From: Lawsonibacter sp. | Lineage (GTDB): Bacteria; Bacillota; Clostridia; Oscillospirales; Oscillospiraceae | DNA: 10,504 nucleotides | Reading direction: 5' to 3' | NCBI GenBank assembly: GCA_022798155.1 | Contig: JAAWLY010000070.1 | Location: forward strand, 1 to 10,504 | Part shown: positions 1 through 5,837 of the stretch, piece after piece | Numbering within the stretch: the first letter of the stretch is position 1 | Layout: each line of letters opens with the position of its first letter | The notes under the pieces: generated by a model | Seen by the model: only the letters and a program-made list of their open reading frames with translations | Told to the model about the DNA's origin: nothing | Databases searched by the model: none | Made by a program: the position numbers and the translations under genes

Positions 1-22
1 TAGGGCTTGTTTGAAAAATGTC

Positions 23-43
23 AAAAGGCCCAATCGGCGGGCC
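23..43 (-). terminator. Candidate intrinsic terminator after thiC
   Basis: On the minus strand, 8 bases past the thiC stop codon, GGCCC (43-39) and GGGCC (31-27) form a 5-bp GC stem around a 7-base loop, followed at once by TTTT (26-23) and a second T run 5 bases further on. The stem is short, so it may be inefficient, but it stands where the thiamine operon should end. Confidence 0.55.
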
Positions 44-51
44 GTTCGCCC

Positions 52-1359
52 TCAGAGTATGTCAATATGCTCTCCGTTCAGCGCCTTGTTCATGCTGCGC
101 ACGGCGCAGAATTTGCCGCACATGGAGCAGGTGTCGTCCTGCTCCGGGGAGCGGTCCGCCCGGATAGCCTTGGCGGTCTCCGGGTCCAGGGCACAGGCCC
201 ACTGGCCCTCCCAGTCCAGCGCGCGGCGGGCGTCCCCCATCCGGTCGTCCATCTCCCGGGCCCCCCTGACCCCCTTGGCGATATCCGCGGCGTGGGCGGC
301 GATCTTGCTGGCGATAATACCCTGCTTCACATCCTCCAGGTTGGGCAGGGCCAGGTGCTCCGCCGGGGTGACGTAGCACAAAAACGCCGCGCCGTTCATG
401 GCGGCCACGGCCCCGCCGATGGCAGCGGTGATATGATCGTAGCCTGGGGCGATGTCGGTGACCAGGGGGCCCAGCACGTAGAAGGGCGCGCCCATGCAGA
501 TGGTCTGCTGAACCTTCATATTGGCGGCAATCTGGTCCAGCGGCACATGGCCCGGCCCCTCCACCATCACCTGCACATCCTTTTCCCAGGCCCGCTTGGT
601 CAGCTCGCCCAGGCGGACCAGCTCCTCGATCTGGCACACATCGGTAGCGTCGGCCAGACAGCCGGGGCGGCAGGCGTCTCCCAGTGAGATGGTCACATCG
701 TACTCCCGGCAGATGTCCAAAATCTCGTCATAGTACTCATAAAACGGGTTCTCCTCCCCCGTCATGCTCATCCAGGCAAAGACCAGCGAGCCGCCCCGGG
801 AGACAATATTCATCTTTCGCCTGTGGGTTTTAATCTGGTCGATGGTCTTTCGGGTGATGCCGCAGTGGAGGGTGACAAAGTCCACCCCGTCCCGGGCGTG
901 GAGGCGGACCACGTCGATAAAGTCTCTGGCGGTGAGGGTGTCCAGATCCCTCTGGTAGTGAATGACGCTGTCGTACACCGGGACAGTGCCGATCATGGCG
1001 GGACACTCCCGGGTCAGCTTTTGCCGGAAGGGCTGGGTGTCGCCGTGGCTGGACAGATCCATGATGGCCTCCGCCCCCATATCCACGGCGGAGAGTACTT
1101 TCTGCAGCTCCACCTCGTAATCCTTGCAGTCCCGGGAGACCCCCAGGTTCACGTTAATCTTGGTGCGGAGCATAGAGCCCACCCCCTGAGGGTCCAGACA
1201 GCGGTGGTTCTTGTTGGCGGGAATAACCGCCCTGCCCTGGGCCACCAGGGGGATCAGCTCCTGGACCGTCATGCGCTCCTTTTTCGCCACCGCCTCCAGC
1301 TGCGGGGTGACAATGCCCCGGCGGGCGGCGTCCATCTGGGTGGTGTAATTGCCTTCCAT
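52..1359 (-). CDS. thiC: Phosphomethylpyrimidine synthase ThiC (short clostridial form)
   Basis: Radical-SAM enzyme that rearranges aminoimidazole ribotide into HMP-phosphate, the pyrimidine precursor of thiamine, in the cytosol. The 435-residue product carries the family core: NYTTQMDAARRG near the N terminus, RTKINVNLG, EAIMDLSSHGD, NIVSRGGSLVFAWM, TISLGDACRPG, VEGPGHVPLDQI, APFYVLGPLVTDIAPGYDHI and CYVTPAEHL. The C-terminal iron-sulfur cysteines are C411, C414 and C418, giving CX2CX3C; the E. coli type is CX2CX4C. It lacks the long N-terminal domain of the roughly 600-residue proteobacterial and Bacillus enzymes, as clostridial forms do. The ATG at 1359 is chosen because AAGGAGG (1374-1368) lies 8 bases upstream; an upstream in-frame ATG at 1401 has no such site. 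The thiD stop codon TAA overlaps this ribosome binding site. It is the last gene of the riboswitch-controlled operon. Confidence 0.97.
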   Translation of the reverse strand: MEGNYTTQMDAARRGIVTPQLEAVAKKERMTVQELIPLVAQGRAVIPANKNHRCLDPQGVGSMLRTKINVNLGVSRDCKDYEVELQKVLSAVDMGAEAIMDLSSHGDTQPFRQKLTRECPAMIGTVPVYDSVIHYQRDLDTLTARDFIDVVRLHARDGVDFVTLHCGITRKTIDQIKTHRRKMNIVSRGGSLVFAWMSMTGEENPFYEYYDEILDICREYDVTISLGDACRPGCLADATDVCQIEELVRLGELTKRAWEKDVQVMVEGPGHVPLDQIAANMKVQQTICMGAPFYVLGPLVTDIAPGYDHITAAIGGAVAAMNGAAFLCYVTPAEHLALPNLEDVKQGIIASKIAAHAADIAKGVRGAREMDDRMGDARRALDWEGQWACALDPETAKAIRADRSPEQDDTCSMCGKFCAVRSMNKALNGEHIDIL

Positions 1360-1372
1360 TGTGGTCTCCTCC

Positions 1373-2170
1373 TTATCTGGTAAATGGCCCGGACAGGGCA
1401 AAGGTGTGGTCCAGCGGGCCGCTGCCCTGTCCCAGGTTCAGCATGGCCCCCAGCGCCCCGGAGAGGTACTCCTTGGCCCGCTCCACAGCACTCTCCAAAT
1501 CCCGGCCCAGGGCCAGGTTGGAGGCGATGGCGCTGGACAGGGTACAGCCGGTGCCGTGGGTGTTGGGGTTGTCAATCCGCCTGCCCCGGAACCACCGCCC
1601 TCGGCCCCCGGCATACAGGAAGTCGTTGGCGTCATTGAGCTGGTGGCCCCCCTTGCACAGCACGGCGCAGCCGCAGGCATCGTAGATGGATCGGGCGGCC
1701 TCCTCCATATCTCCGGCGCTGGCGATGCTCCGCCCGGAGAGCAGCTCCGTCTCCGGGATGTTGGGGGTGATTACAGCCGCCAAGGGGAACAGGCGGCCTT
1801 TCAGCGCATCCACCGCCCCCTGCGAAATCAGCCGGTCGCCGGAGGTGGCCACCATTACCGGGTCCACCACAATGTTTTTGGCCCCGTACTCCTCCAACTT
1901 CCCGGCGATGATCTGGATTAGGGGCACGCTGGCCACCATACCGGTCTTTACCGCGTCCGGGAAGATGTCGGTGAACACGCAGTCCAGCTGTTCCGCCAGG
2001 AAATCCGGGCTGGACTCCACAATACGCCTCACGCCAGTGGTGTTCTGGGCCACCAGAGCCGTGACGGCGCTCATGGCGTACACGCCGTGGGCGGTCATGG
2101 TCTTGAGATCGGCCTGGATACCGGCGCCTCCGCTGGGGTCGGTCCCAGCGATCGTCAATGCTGTTTTCAT
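1373..2170 (-). CDS. thiD: Hydroxymethylpyrimidine/phosphomethylpyrimidine kinase ThiD
   Basis: Phosphorylates HMP to HMP-P and HMP-P to HMP-PP, the pyrimidine substrate of ThiE. The 265-residue ribokinase-fold protein shows the N-terminal substrate loop GTDPSGGAGIQADLK (about 9-23), IVVDPVMVATSGDRL, the segment ITPNIPETELL, a KGGH motif, and the anion-hole and catalytic motif NTHGTGC near residue 205-212, followed by TLSSAIASNLA. The length matches stand-alone bacterial ThiD. The ATG at 2170 is preferred over an in-frame ATG at 2188 because AAGGAGA (2182-2176) sits 5 bases upstream of it and lies after the 2188 codon. It follows the thiamine-binding protein gene after a 71-base gap holding a perfect hairpin, the only sizeable gap inside the operon. 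Confidence 0.96.
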   Translation of the reverse strand: MKTALTIAGTDPSGGAGIQADLKTMTAHGVYAMSAVTALVAQNTTGVRRIVESSPDFLAEQLDCVFTDIFPDAVKTGMVASVPLIQIIAGKLEEYGAKNIVVDPVMVATSGDRLISQGAVDALKGRLFPLAAVITPNIPETELLSGRSIASAGDMEEAARSIYDACGCAVLCKGGHQLNDANDFLYAGGRGRWFRGRRIDNPNTHGTGCTLSSAIASNLALGRDLESAVERAKEYLSGALGAMLNLGQGSGPLDHTFALSGPFTR

Positions 2171-2201
2171 AACATTCTCCTTCCGCATTGAAGTTTTATA
2201 G

Positions 2202-2234
2202 AGCGGCGGAAGGTGGTGCCCCCAATCCGCCGCT
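2202..2234. other. Intercistronic 9-bp inverted repeat upstream of thiD
   Basis: AGCGGCGGA (2202-2210) and TCCGCCGCT (2226-2234) are a perfect 9-bp inverted repeat with a 15-base loop, in the only real gap of the operon. On the minus-strand transcript it is followed by CTATAAAAC, not a T run, so it is not a classical terminator. It could be an RNA-processing or stabilising hairpin that sets different levels for thiD-thiC and the upstream genes (inference). Confidence 0.6.
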
Positions 2235-2241
2235 TTGGAAA

Positions 2242-2544
2242 TCAGCGGCGCTGATATTTCCCGATCTTCTGCTCGATGGTGAGGATCTCCCCCTGGGGGC
2301 GGTAGACCACCTTCACATAGGCGGATACCTTAGGCGCCCCCGCCCGGACCGCCACATGCTGGCACTCCTTGACGATGTCCATCAGTTGCTCGTAGCTCTC
2401 CCCCTCCACCGTGGTCTCAAAGGGCCCCACCTCATAGCGTAGCCCGGTGGAGGCGATGTAGGCGATGACCTCATCCACAATCCGGCACAGCTCCCGCTCG
2501 TTGGGGGCCTCCGGCAAAACCTGAATGGCAATACTGGCGCTCAT
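2242..2544 (-). CDS. MTH1187/YkoF-type thiamine-binding protein
   Basis: A 100-residue single-domain protein of the small thiamine-binding family (Pfam Thiamine_BP, formerly DUF77, MTH1187-like; ferredoxin-like fold). The pattern seen is an N-terminal strand AIQVLP, a helix ERELCRIVDEVIAYI, the conserved stretch TGLRYEVGPFETTVEGES, a second helix EQLMDIVKECQHVAV and a C-terminal strand KVSAYVKVVYRP. The length is typical. Family members bind thiamine or HMP-like ligands, and no catalytic activity is established. Its place between the thiamine phosphate genes suggests a carrier or buffer for a thiamine intermediate, but this is inference. The ATG at 2544 shares ATGA with the stop of the HAD gene (4-base overlap) and has GGGAGG upstream inside that gene's end. 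It is presumably translated by coupling. Confidence 0.85.
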   Translation of the reverse strand: MSASIAIQVLPEAPNERELCRIVDEVIAYIASTGLRYEVGPFETTVEGESYEQLMDIVKECQHVAVRAGAPKVSAYVKVVYRPQGEILTIEQKIGKYQRR

Positions 2545-3185
2545 AATCGTTCCTCCCTGAAATCAAAAATAGTCTCGCGGGCCAGACGGGAAAGCTCCGC
2601 CCAGTACTCCCCAGCGCTCTCGTCAAAAACGCCCACCACATAAAACCCTGCTCTCCCCGCCGTCTCGGCGGCATAGAGGGCGTCCTCATACACAGCGGCC
2701 TCCTCCGCCCGGCAGCCCAGCCGCTCCGCCGCCGCAAGGTAGACATCAGGCCGGTTTTTTCCCGCCCCCACCTCTTCGCAGGACAGCAGAAATTGAAAGT
2801 GCTCCAGCACCCCCAGCCGCCCCAAACAGTCCCGCATCAGGGAGCCCGCCGTGGCGGAGGCCACACACATCTGAACGCCCCTCCTCTCCAGCGCCTTCAA
2901 ATATTCCCGGACTCCGGGTTTCAGCGGAATATCCTCCCGGTAGTGCCGCTCCATCAGGGCGTTGATCTCCAGGGACAGGCGCTTCGGCGTGCCCTCTAGG
3001 TCAAATTCCCGGAGGAACAGGGCGGCGGCCTCCGGGACCGTCATGGGCCTGATCCGCTCCAGCACATCCCGCGGAATGGGGGAGATCCCTTTCAGATGCA
3101 GGAACTCCCCGGCCAGACGCCTCCAGTAGGGCATAGAGTCCACCAGTGTGCCGTCCATGTCGAAAATAGCGTATCCTCTATCCAC
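2541..3185 (-). CDS. HAD-superfamily phosphatase (subfamily IA) in the thiamine operon
   Basis: A 214-residue haloacid-dehalogenase-type hydrolase. Motif I is FDMDGTLVDS, with nucleophile D9 and acid/base D11. A helical cap follows (about 18-85). Motif II is the SAT in CVASATAGS (about 110), motif III the lysine of GAGKNRPDV (about 143), and motif IV the acidic pair in VYEDALYAAETA (about 166). This is the beta-phosphoglucomutase/phosphoglycolate phosphatase-like layout. The start is a GTG at 3185, with GGGAG about 10 bases upstream, and it overlaps the end of thiE by 8 bases. The specificity cannot be read from sequence. Position suggests a thiamine-pathway phosphate ester such as TMP, as with the HAD-type TMP phosphatase TH2 of plants; HMP-P, thiazole phosphate or damaged intermediates are alternatives. 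Confidence 0.88.
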   Translation of the reverse strand: MDRGYAIFDMDGTLVDSMPYWRRLAGEFLHLKGISPIPRDVLERIRPMTVPEAAALFLREFDLEGTPKRLSLEINALMERHYREDIPLKPGVREYLKALERRGVQMCVASATAGSLMRDCLGRLGVLEHFQFLLSCEEVGAGKNRPDVYLAAAERLGCRAEEAAVYEDALYAAETAGRAGFYVVGVFDESAGEYWAELSRLARETIFDFREERL

Positions 3186-3834
3186 AGGCGGTCATCTCCC
3201 GGGACAGCCGGAGCAGCTCCGCCGCCGCCTGGCCGGGGTGCTCCGCCCCGAAAATGGCGGACACCACCGCCACGCCGTGGATACCGCTCCCGGCCAGCTC
3301 CGGCAGGTTGGCGGCGCTGATCCCCCCGATGGCCACCACCGGGATAGTCACCGCCTGGGTGATGGCCCGCAGTTGATCCAGGGACAGGTTGCGGGCGTCT
3401 TTTTTGGTGCTGGTGCCGAACACCGCCCCTACGCCGATGTAATCCGCTCCCGCCCGCTGGGCGGCAGCGGCCTCCTCCACCGTTCCGGCGGAGATGCCCA
3501 GAATCTTATCCGGGCCCAGCATGGCGCGGATGTCCCGGCCCCGGAGGTCGGACTGGCCCACATGGACGCCGTCGGCGTCCACCGCCAGGGCGATCTCCAC
3601 GCTGTCGTTGACCACAAAGGGCACCCGGTATCGGGCGCACAGCTCCTTCAGTTCCCGGGCTTCCCGGACAAAGCCAGCCTCGTCCAGCTCCTTCTCCCGG
3701 AGCTGCAAAAAGGTCGCTCCCCCCTCCAGCACTTCCCGGCAGACCTCCGTCAGGCTCTGCTCCCGCAGCCAGCTCCGGTCGGTTACCGCATAGAGCTGCA
3801 TGGAGGCCCGTATCTCCTCTTTAGAAAATTTCAC
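3178..3834 (-). CDS. thiE: Thiamine-phosphate synthase ThiE
   Basis: Couples HMP-PP with thiazole phosphate to give thiamine monophosphate and pyrophosphate. The 218-residue TIM-barrel protein shows LYAVTDRSWL (14-23), QLREK (44-48), the Mg-pyrophosphate region VVNDSVEIALAVDADGVHVGQ (74-94), GISAGTVEEA, DYIGVGAVFGTSTK (131-144), AIGGIS (168-173) and GVAVVSAIF near the end. The length is normal. The GTG at 3834 has GAAGGAGAGG about 8 bases upstream and is 14 bases inside thiM. An ATG at 3801 (residue 12) with AGAGGAG upstream is a possible shorter start, just before the conserved LYAVTDR. It is followed by the HAD gene with an 8-base overlap. Confidence 0.96.
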   Translation of the reverse strand: MKFSKEEIRASMQLYAVTDRSWLREQSLTEVCREVLEGGATFLQLREKELDEAGFVREARELKELCARYRVPFVVNDSVEIALAVDADGVHVGQSDLRGRDIRAMLGPDKILGISAGTVEEAAAAQRAGADYIGVGAVFGTSTKKDARNLSLDQLRAITQAVTIPVVAIGGISAANLPELAGSGIHGVAVVSAIFGAEHPGQAAAELLRLSREMTACG

Positions 3835-4657
3835 AGCGAATCCTCTCCTTCAATTGCTGCTCCGTCAGGTTAAAGACGGCGTCGATGAGATCGGTGCGGA
3901 ACGCGGCGTTTCCGGTGCCGTTTTTCAGCCTTCGCTCCTCCGCCAGCTCTCCGCACACCCCCATGGCAGCCACAGCGGCGGTCACGGCGCGGAAGGGCTC
4001 CTCCGGCAGCCCGCCGCAGAAGGCTCCGATCAAGCTGGTGAGCATACAGCCGCTCCCGGTGATTCGGGCCATAGTGGGACAGCCGTTGCGCAATACGGCG
4101 GTCTGCTCCCCGTCCGAGACCAGGTCCACCGCTCCGGACAGGGCGATTACGCCTCCGCTCTTCCAGGCCAGGGAGCGGACCAGCTCCGCCGCGCCGGGCA
4201 GGCTGTCCTCGGTGACGGCGTCCGCCGCCCCCACGTCCACCCCGCTGCCCAGGGCCTGCTGCCCGGCCAGAAAGCGTATCTCTGAGGCGTTGCCCCGGAT
4301 GGCGGTAAAGCGCACCTCCTCCAGCAGCTTTCGGGCGGCCTCCCGGCGCAGCCGGGTCCCGCCGGCGGCCACCGGGTCCAGCACCACCGGCTTGCCCAGA
4401 CGGTTTGCCTGTCTCCCCGCCAGCACCATGGAGTCCAGATGCTCAATGGCCCCCAGGTTGCACACCAGGGCCTGTACGCCCTCCACCGCCTCCTCCACCT
4501 CCCGGATATCCTGGGCCATGGAGGGAGAGCCGCCAGCGGCCAGAATGATGTTGGCACAGTCGTTCACCGTGACAAAGTTGGTAATGCACTGGACCAGAGG
4601 GACGCGCTCCCGCACCCGCCCCAGAGCCCGGGCCAGTTCCAGATTTCTCTCTCTCAT
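3821..4657 (-). CDS. thiM: Hydroxyethylthiazole kinase ThiM
   Basis: Phosphorylates salvaged 4-methyl-5-(2-hydroxyethyl)thiazole to the ThiE substrate. The 278-residue ribokinase-fold protein shows ITNFVTVNDCANIILAAGGS (25-44), SPSMAQD with the substrate-site Met at 47, VVLDPVAAG (91-99), IRGNASEI (120-127) and the catalytic loop ARITGSGCMLTSLIGAF, with GSGC at 201-204 and C204 as the catalytic-loop cysteine. The frame stays open upstream to 5299 but only in an alternative frame of thiW, so the ATG at 4657 is the start. That ATG shares ATGA with the thiW stop and has CGGAGA about 10 bases upstream. Being fused in expression to thiW, it fits a transport-then-trap pair for thiazole. Confidence 0.97.
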   Translation of the reverse strand: MRERNLELARALGRVRERVPLVQCITNFVTVNDCANIILAAGGSPSMAQDIREVEEAVEGVQALVCNLGAIEHLDSMVLAGRQANRLGKPVVLDPVAAGGTRLRREAARKLLEEVRFTAIRGNASEIRFLAGQQALGSGVDVGAADAVTEDSLPGAAELVRSLAWKSGGVIALSGAVDLVSDGEQTAVLRNGCPTMARITGSGCMLTSLIGAFCGGLPEEPFRAVTAAVAAMGVCGELAEERRLKNGTGNAAFRTDLIDAVFNLTEQQLKERIRCEIF

Positions 4658-5175
4658 ACCGGACCGTCTCCGTTCAGCTGGTTCAGCATCCGCTCCAGGA
4701 CACCGCTCCGCTTTAAAATCAGCACCACAGCAACCCCCATGGCCGCCCCCATCACCGCGGAGGGGGTATAGAAGGGGATGTAATAAAAGGGGGATTGGGC
4801 ATCCAGGCCGTAAAACCACTTCATAAGCGGGTAGGCGGCCATAGCCCCGCACAGGCCGGTGCCGGCCACCTCCCCCGCAAAGACCAGCCAGATATTTTTG
4901 CTTCTTTGCCAGAGCAGCCCGCCCAAAACGGGGCCGAACACCGCCCCAACCACCGCCTGGATGGTGCGGCCGGTCATCATCCGCATCACGCCGCACAAAA
5001 AGGCGCTGGCACAGCCGTACCAGGGCCCCAAAAATACCGCCGCCAGCACGTCCACAAAGTGCTGGAAGGGGGCCATGGAGGGAAAATAGACGCAGGTGTT
5101 CAGCACAAAGGCCAGGCAGGCCAGCATGGCGGTCAGCACCATCTTTCTGGTTGCCGATGCCGCAGTTGTTTTCAT
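4654..5175 (-). CDS. thiW: ECF transporter S component ThiW (thiazole uptake, predicted)
   Basis: A 173-residue integral membrane protein with five to six hydrophobic segments (roughly 12-30, 41-62, 72-90, 95-115, 138-154), a basic N terminus and no signal peptidase site. It matches the ThiW S-component family: KMVLTAMLACLAFVLNT, the loop YFPSMAPFQHFVDVLAAVFLGPWYG, MRMMTGRTIQAVVGAVFGPVLGG and the AGTGLCGAMAAYPLM region. S components bind the substrate and need the shared EcfA/A'/T energising module, which is not in the window. The hydroxyethylthiazole assignment comes from the family's recurrent TPP-riboswitch control and pairing with thiM, both present here, and not from residues. The ATG at 5175 is chosen because AAGGAG lies 9 bases upstream; an in-frame GTG at 5184 overlaps that site. 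It is the first gene of the operon. Confidence 0.93.
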   Translation of the reverse strand: MKTTAASATRKMVLTAMLACLAFVLNTCVYFPSMAPFQHFVDVLAAVFLGPWYGCASAFLCGVMRMMTGRTIQAVVGAVFGPVLGGLLWQRSKNIWLVFAGEVAGTGLCGAMAAYPLMKWFYGLDAQSPFYYIPFYTPSAVMGAAMGVAVVLILKRSGVLERMLNQLNGDGPV

Positions 5176-5398
5176 AAAATGCACTCCTTATCCGAGAGAA
5201 AACGGCCAGTTGCAGCGACGCTTCCCCCAAAAATTGACGCGGCAGCCCCGCGTTGGAAGGTCGGTCGGGACTTACTGGCCCCCTCTCACGCCGGAACACG
5301 GCTTCCCATCGCTGTTATACCAGACTCAGGGCGCTCCCCCTCAGCCCGCCGCGGACGCCCGCGAACGCCGTTTCCCACCTCCTCAAAATGAGCGCACC
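5176..5398 (-). other. Long GC-rich leader between riboswitch terminator and thiW
   Basis: These 223 bases separate the riboswitch terminator from the first gene, whereas a leader normally needs only a few tens of bases there. I see no credible gene in it. On the minus strand it has several short GC hairpins (for example CGCGG-GCGT-CCGCG near 5350-5364), a 7-bp inverted repeat GGCCAGT (5204-5210) / ACTGGCC (5274-5280) enclosing most of its 3' half, and the terminator-like element at 5229-5253. The ribosome binding site of thiW (AAGGAG, near 5185-5190) is at its 3' end. It could be a second regulatory structure or an inserted intergenic element. Confidence 0.5.
5229..5253 (-). terminator. Second terminator-like hairpin in the thi leader
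   Basis: On the minus strand ACGCGG (5253-5248) and CCGCGT (5242-5237) form a perfect 6-bp stem with a 5-base loop, followed by C and then AATTTTT (5235-5229). It lies inside the arms of the wider 7-bp inverted repeat GGCCAGT/ACTGGCC. The stem is short, so its strength is doubtful, but the stem-plus-T-run layout is that of an intrinsic terminator, about 55 bases before thiW. Confidence 0.4.
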
Positions 5399-5432
5399 AA
5401 AAAACAGGAGACGCCTGACCGGCGCCTCCTGT
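5399..5432 (-). terminator. Riboswitch-linked intrinsic terminator
   Basis: On the minus strand ACAGGAGGCGCC (5432-5421) pairs with GGCGTCTCCTGT (5415-5404) through 12 bp with one G-U wobble and a 5-base loop, followed by six T residues (5404-5399, counting the overlapping base of the stem). It starts 13 bases after the TPP aptamer. This indicates control by premature transcription termination when TPP is bound, rather than only by ribosome-site masking. Confidence 0.92.
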
Positions 5433-5445
5433 AAGACTCTTCTTT

Positions 5446-5540
5446 CTCAAGCTTCCTACGGCGGCATTATCCGCATCAGGTATAAGGGTCGAAGTTGGTG
5501 ACTTCCTCTCAGCCTGCCGATACAAGCTCCCCTGTGATTG
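5446..5540 (-). promoter_or_regulatory. TPP riboswitch (THI element)
   Basis: Read on the minus strand, the aptamer shows the TPP consensus in order: CACAGGGGAGC at the 5' side, GGCTGAGAGG (the pyrimidine-binding CUGAGA core), a P3 hairpin GAAGT-CACCA-ACTTC, then ACCCTT, ACCTGATGCGGATAATGC (the pyrophosphate-sensing arm) and CGCCGTAGGAAG at the 3' side. The strong terminator follows directly. It should shut the whole thiW-to-thiC operon when TPP is plentiful. The P1 stem is only weakly paired by eye, so the outer limits are approximate. Confidence 0.95.
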
Positions 5541-5552
5541 GATTGTATTTTT

Positions 5553-5581
5553 ATTATACGCGCTCTTCGGGAAAATTGCAA
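5553..5581 (-). promoter_or_regulatory. Main promoter of the thiamine operon
   Basis: On the minus strand the -35 box TTGCAA (5581-5576) and the perfect -10 box TATAAT (5558-5553) are 17 bases apart. The predicted start near 5545 falls a few bases before the riboswitch, the expected geometry for a sigma-A promoter. Confidence 0.85.
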
Positions 5582-5650
5582 GGTTTTTTTTACGATTCTT
5601 CCGGTCGCCAAGGCGTAATAAAATTCTATTCTTTAACAATGCCTAGCGAT

Positions 5651-5678
5651 ATTTTAGCAAATACCTGCTTTGTTTCAA
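5651..5678 (-). promoter_or_regulatory. Possible second, upstream thi promoter
   Basis: On the minus strand TTGAAA (5678-5673), a 16-base spacer and TAAAAT (5656-5651) preceded by TGC (extended -10) make a plausible sigma-A promoter about 100 bases upstream of the main one. It would run into the same riboswitch. The stretch is AT-rich, so chance resemblance is possible. Confidence 0.4.
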
Positions 5679-5749
5679 CATCGTACAATCGTTATATCTA
5701 TACTTCGTTACGGATCCAAACCTGCAGATTTGTCCGGAGCATTTGAAGG

Positions 5750-5775
5750 AAAAACCTATCCAGGGCCACGCCCTG
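5750..5775 (-). terminator. Weak candidate terminator after rodA
   Basis: CAGGGC (5775-5770 on the minus strand) and GCCCTG (5766-5761) form a perfect 6-bp hairpin with a 3-base loop, 63 bases past the rodA stop. A TTTTT run (5754-5750) follows, but six bases away from the stem, which weakens the call. Nothing else in 5679-5837 is recognisable. Confidence 0.35.
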
Positions 5776-5837
5776 TGAGCCTTTTACCAAGGCCTGCGGC
5801 TGGGGATACAGCTGGGGGACGCCTGTCTGGAGAAAAT

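Noticed and set aside
3821..5299. A single 492-codon minus-strand frame that would add about 214 residues to the N terminus of ThiM
   Set aside because: The extra part runs through thiW in the wrong frame and into non-coding leader; ThiM starts properly at 4657 with an ATGA overlap and a family-typical length.
5286..5639. A 117-codon minus-strand frame across the riboswitch
   Set aside because: It reads straight through the TPP aptamer and the terminator hairpin and has no recognisable protein features.
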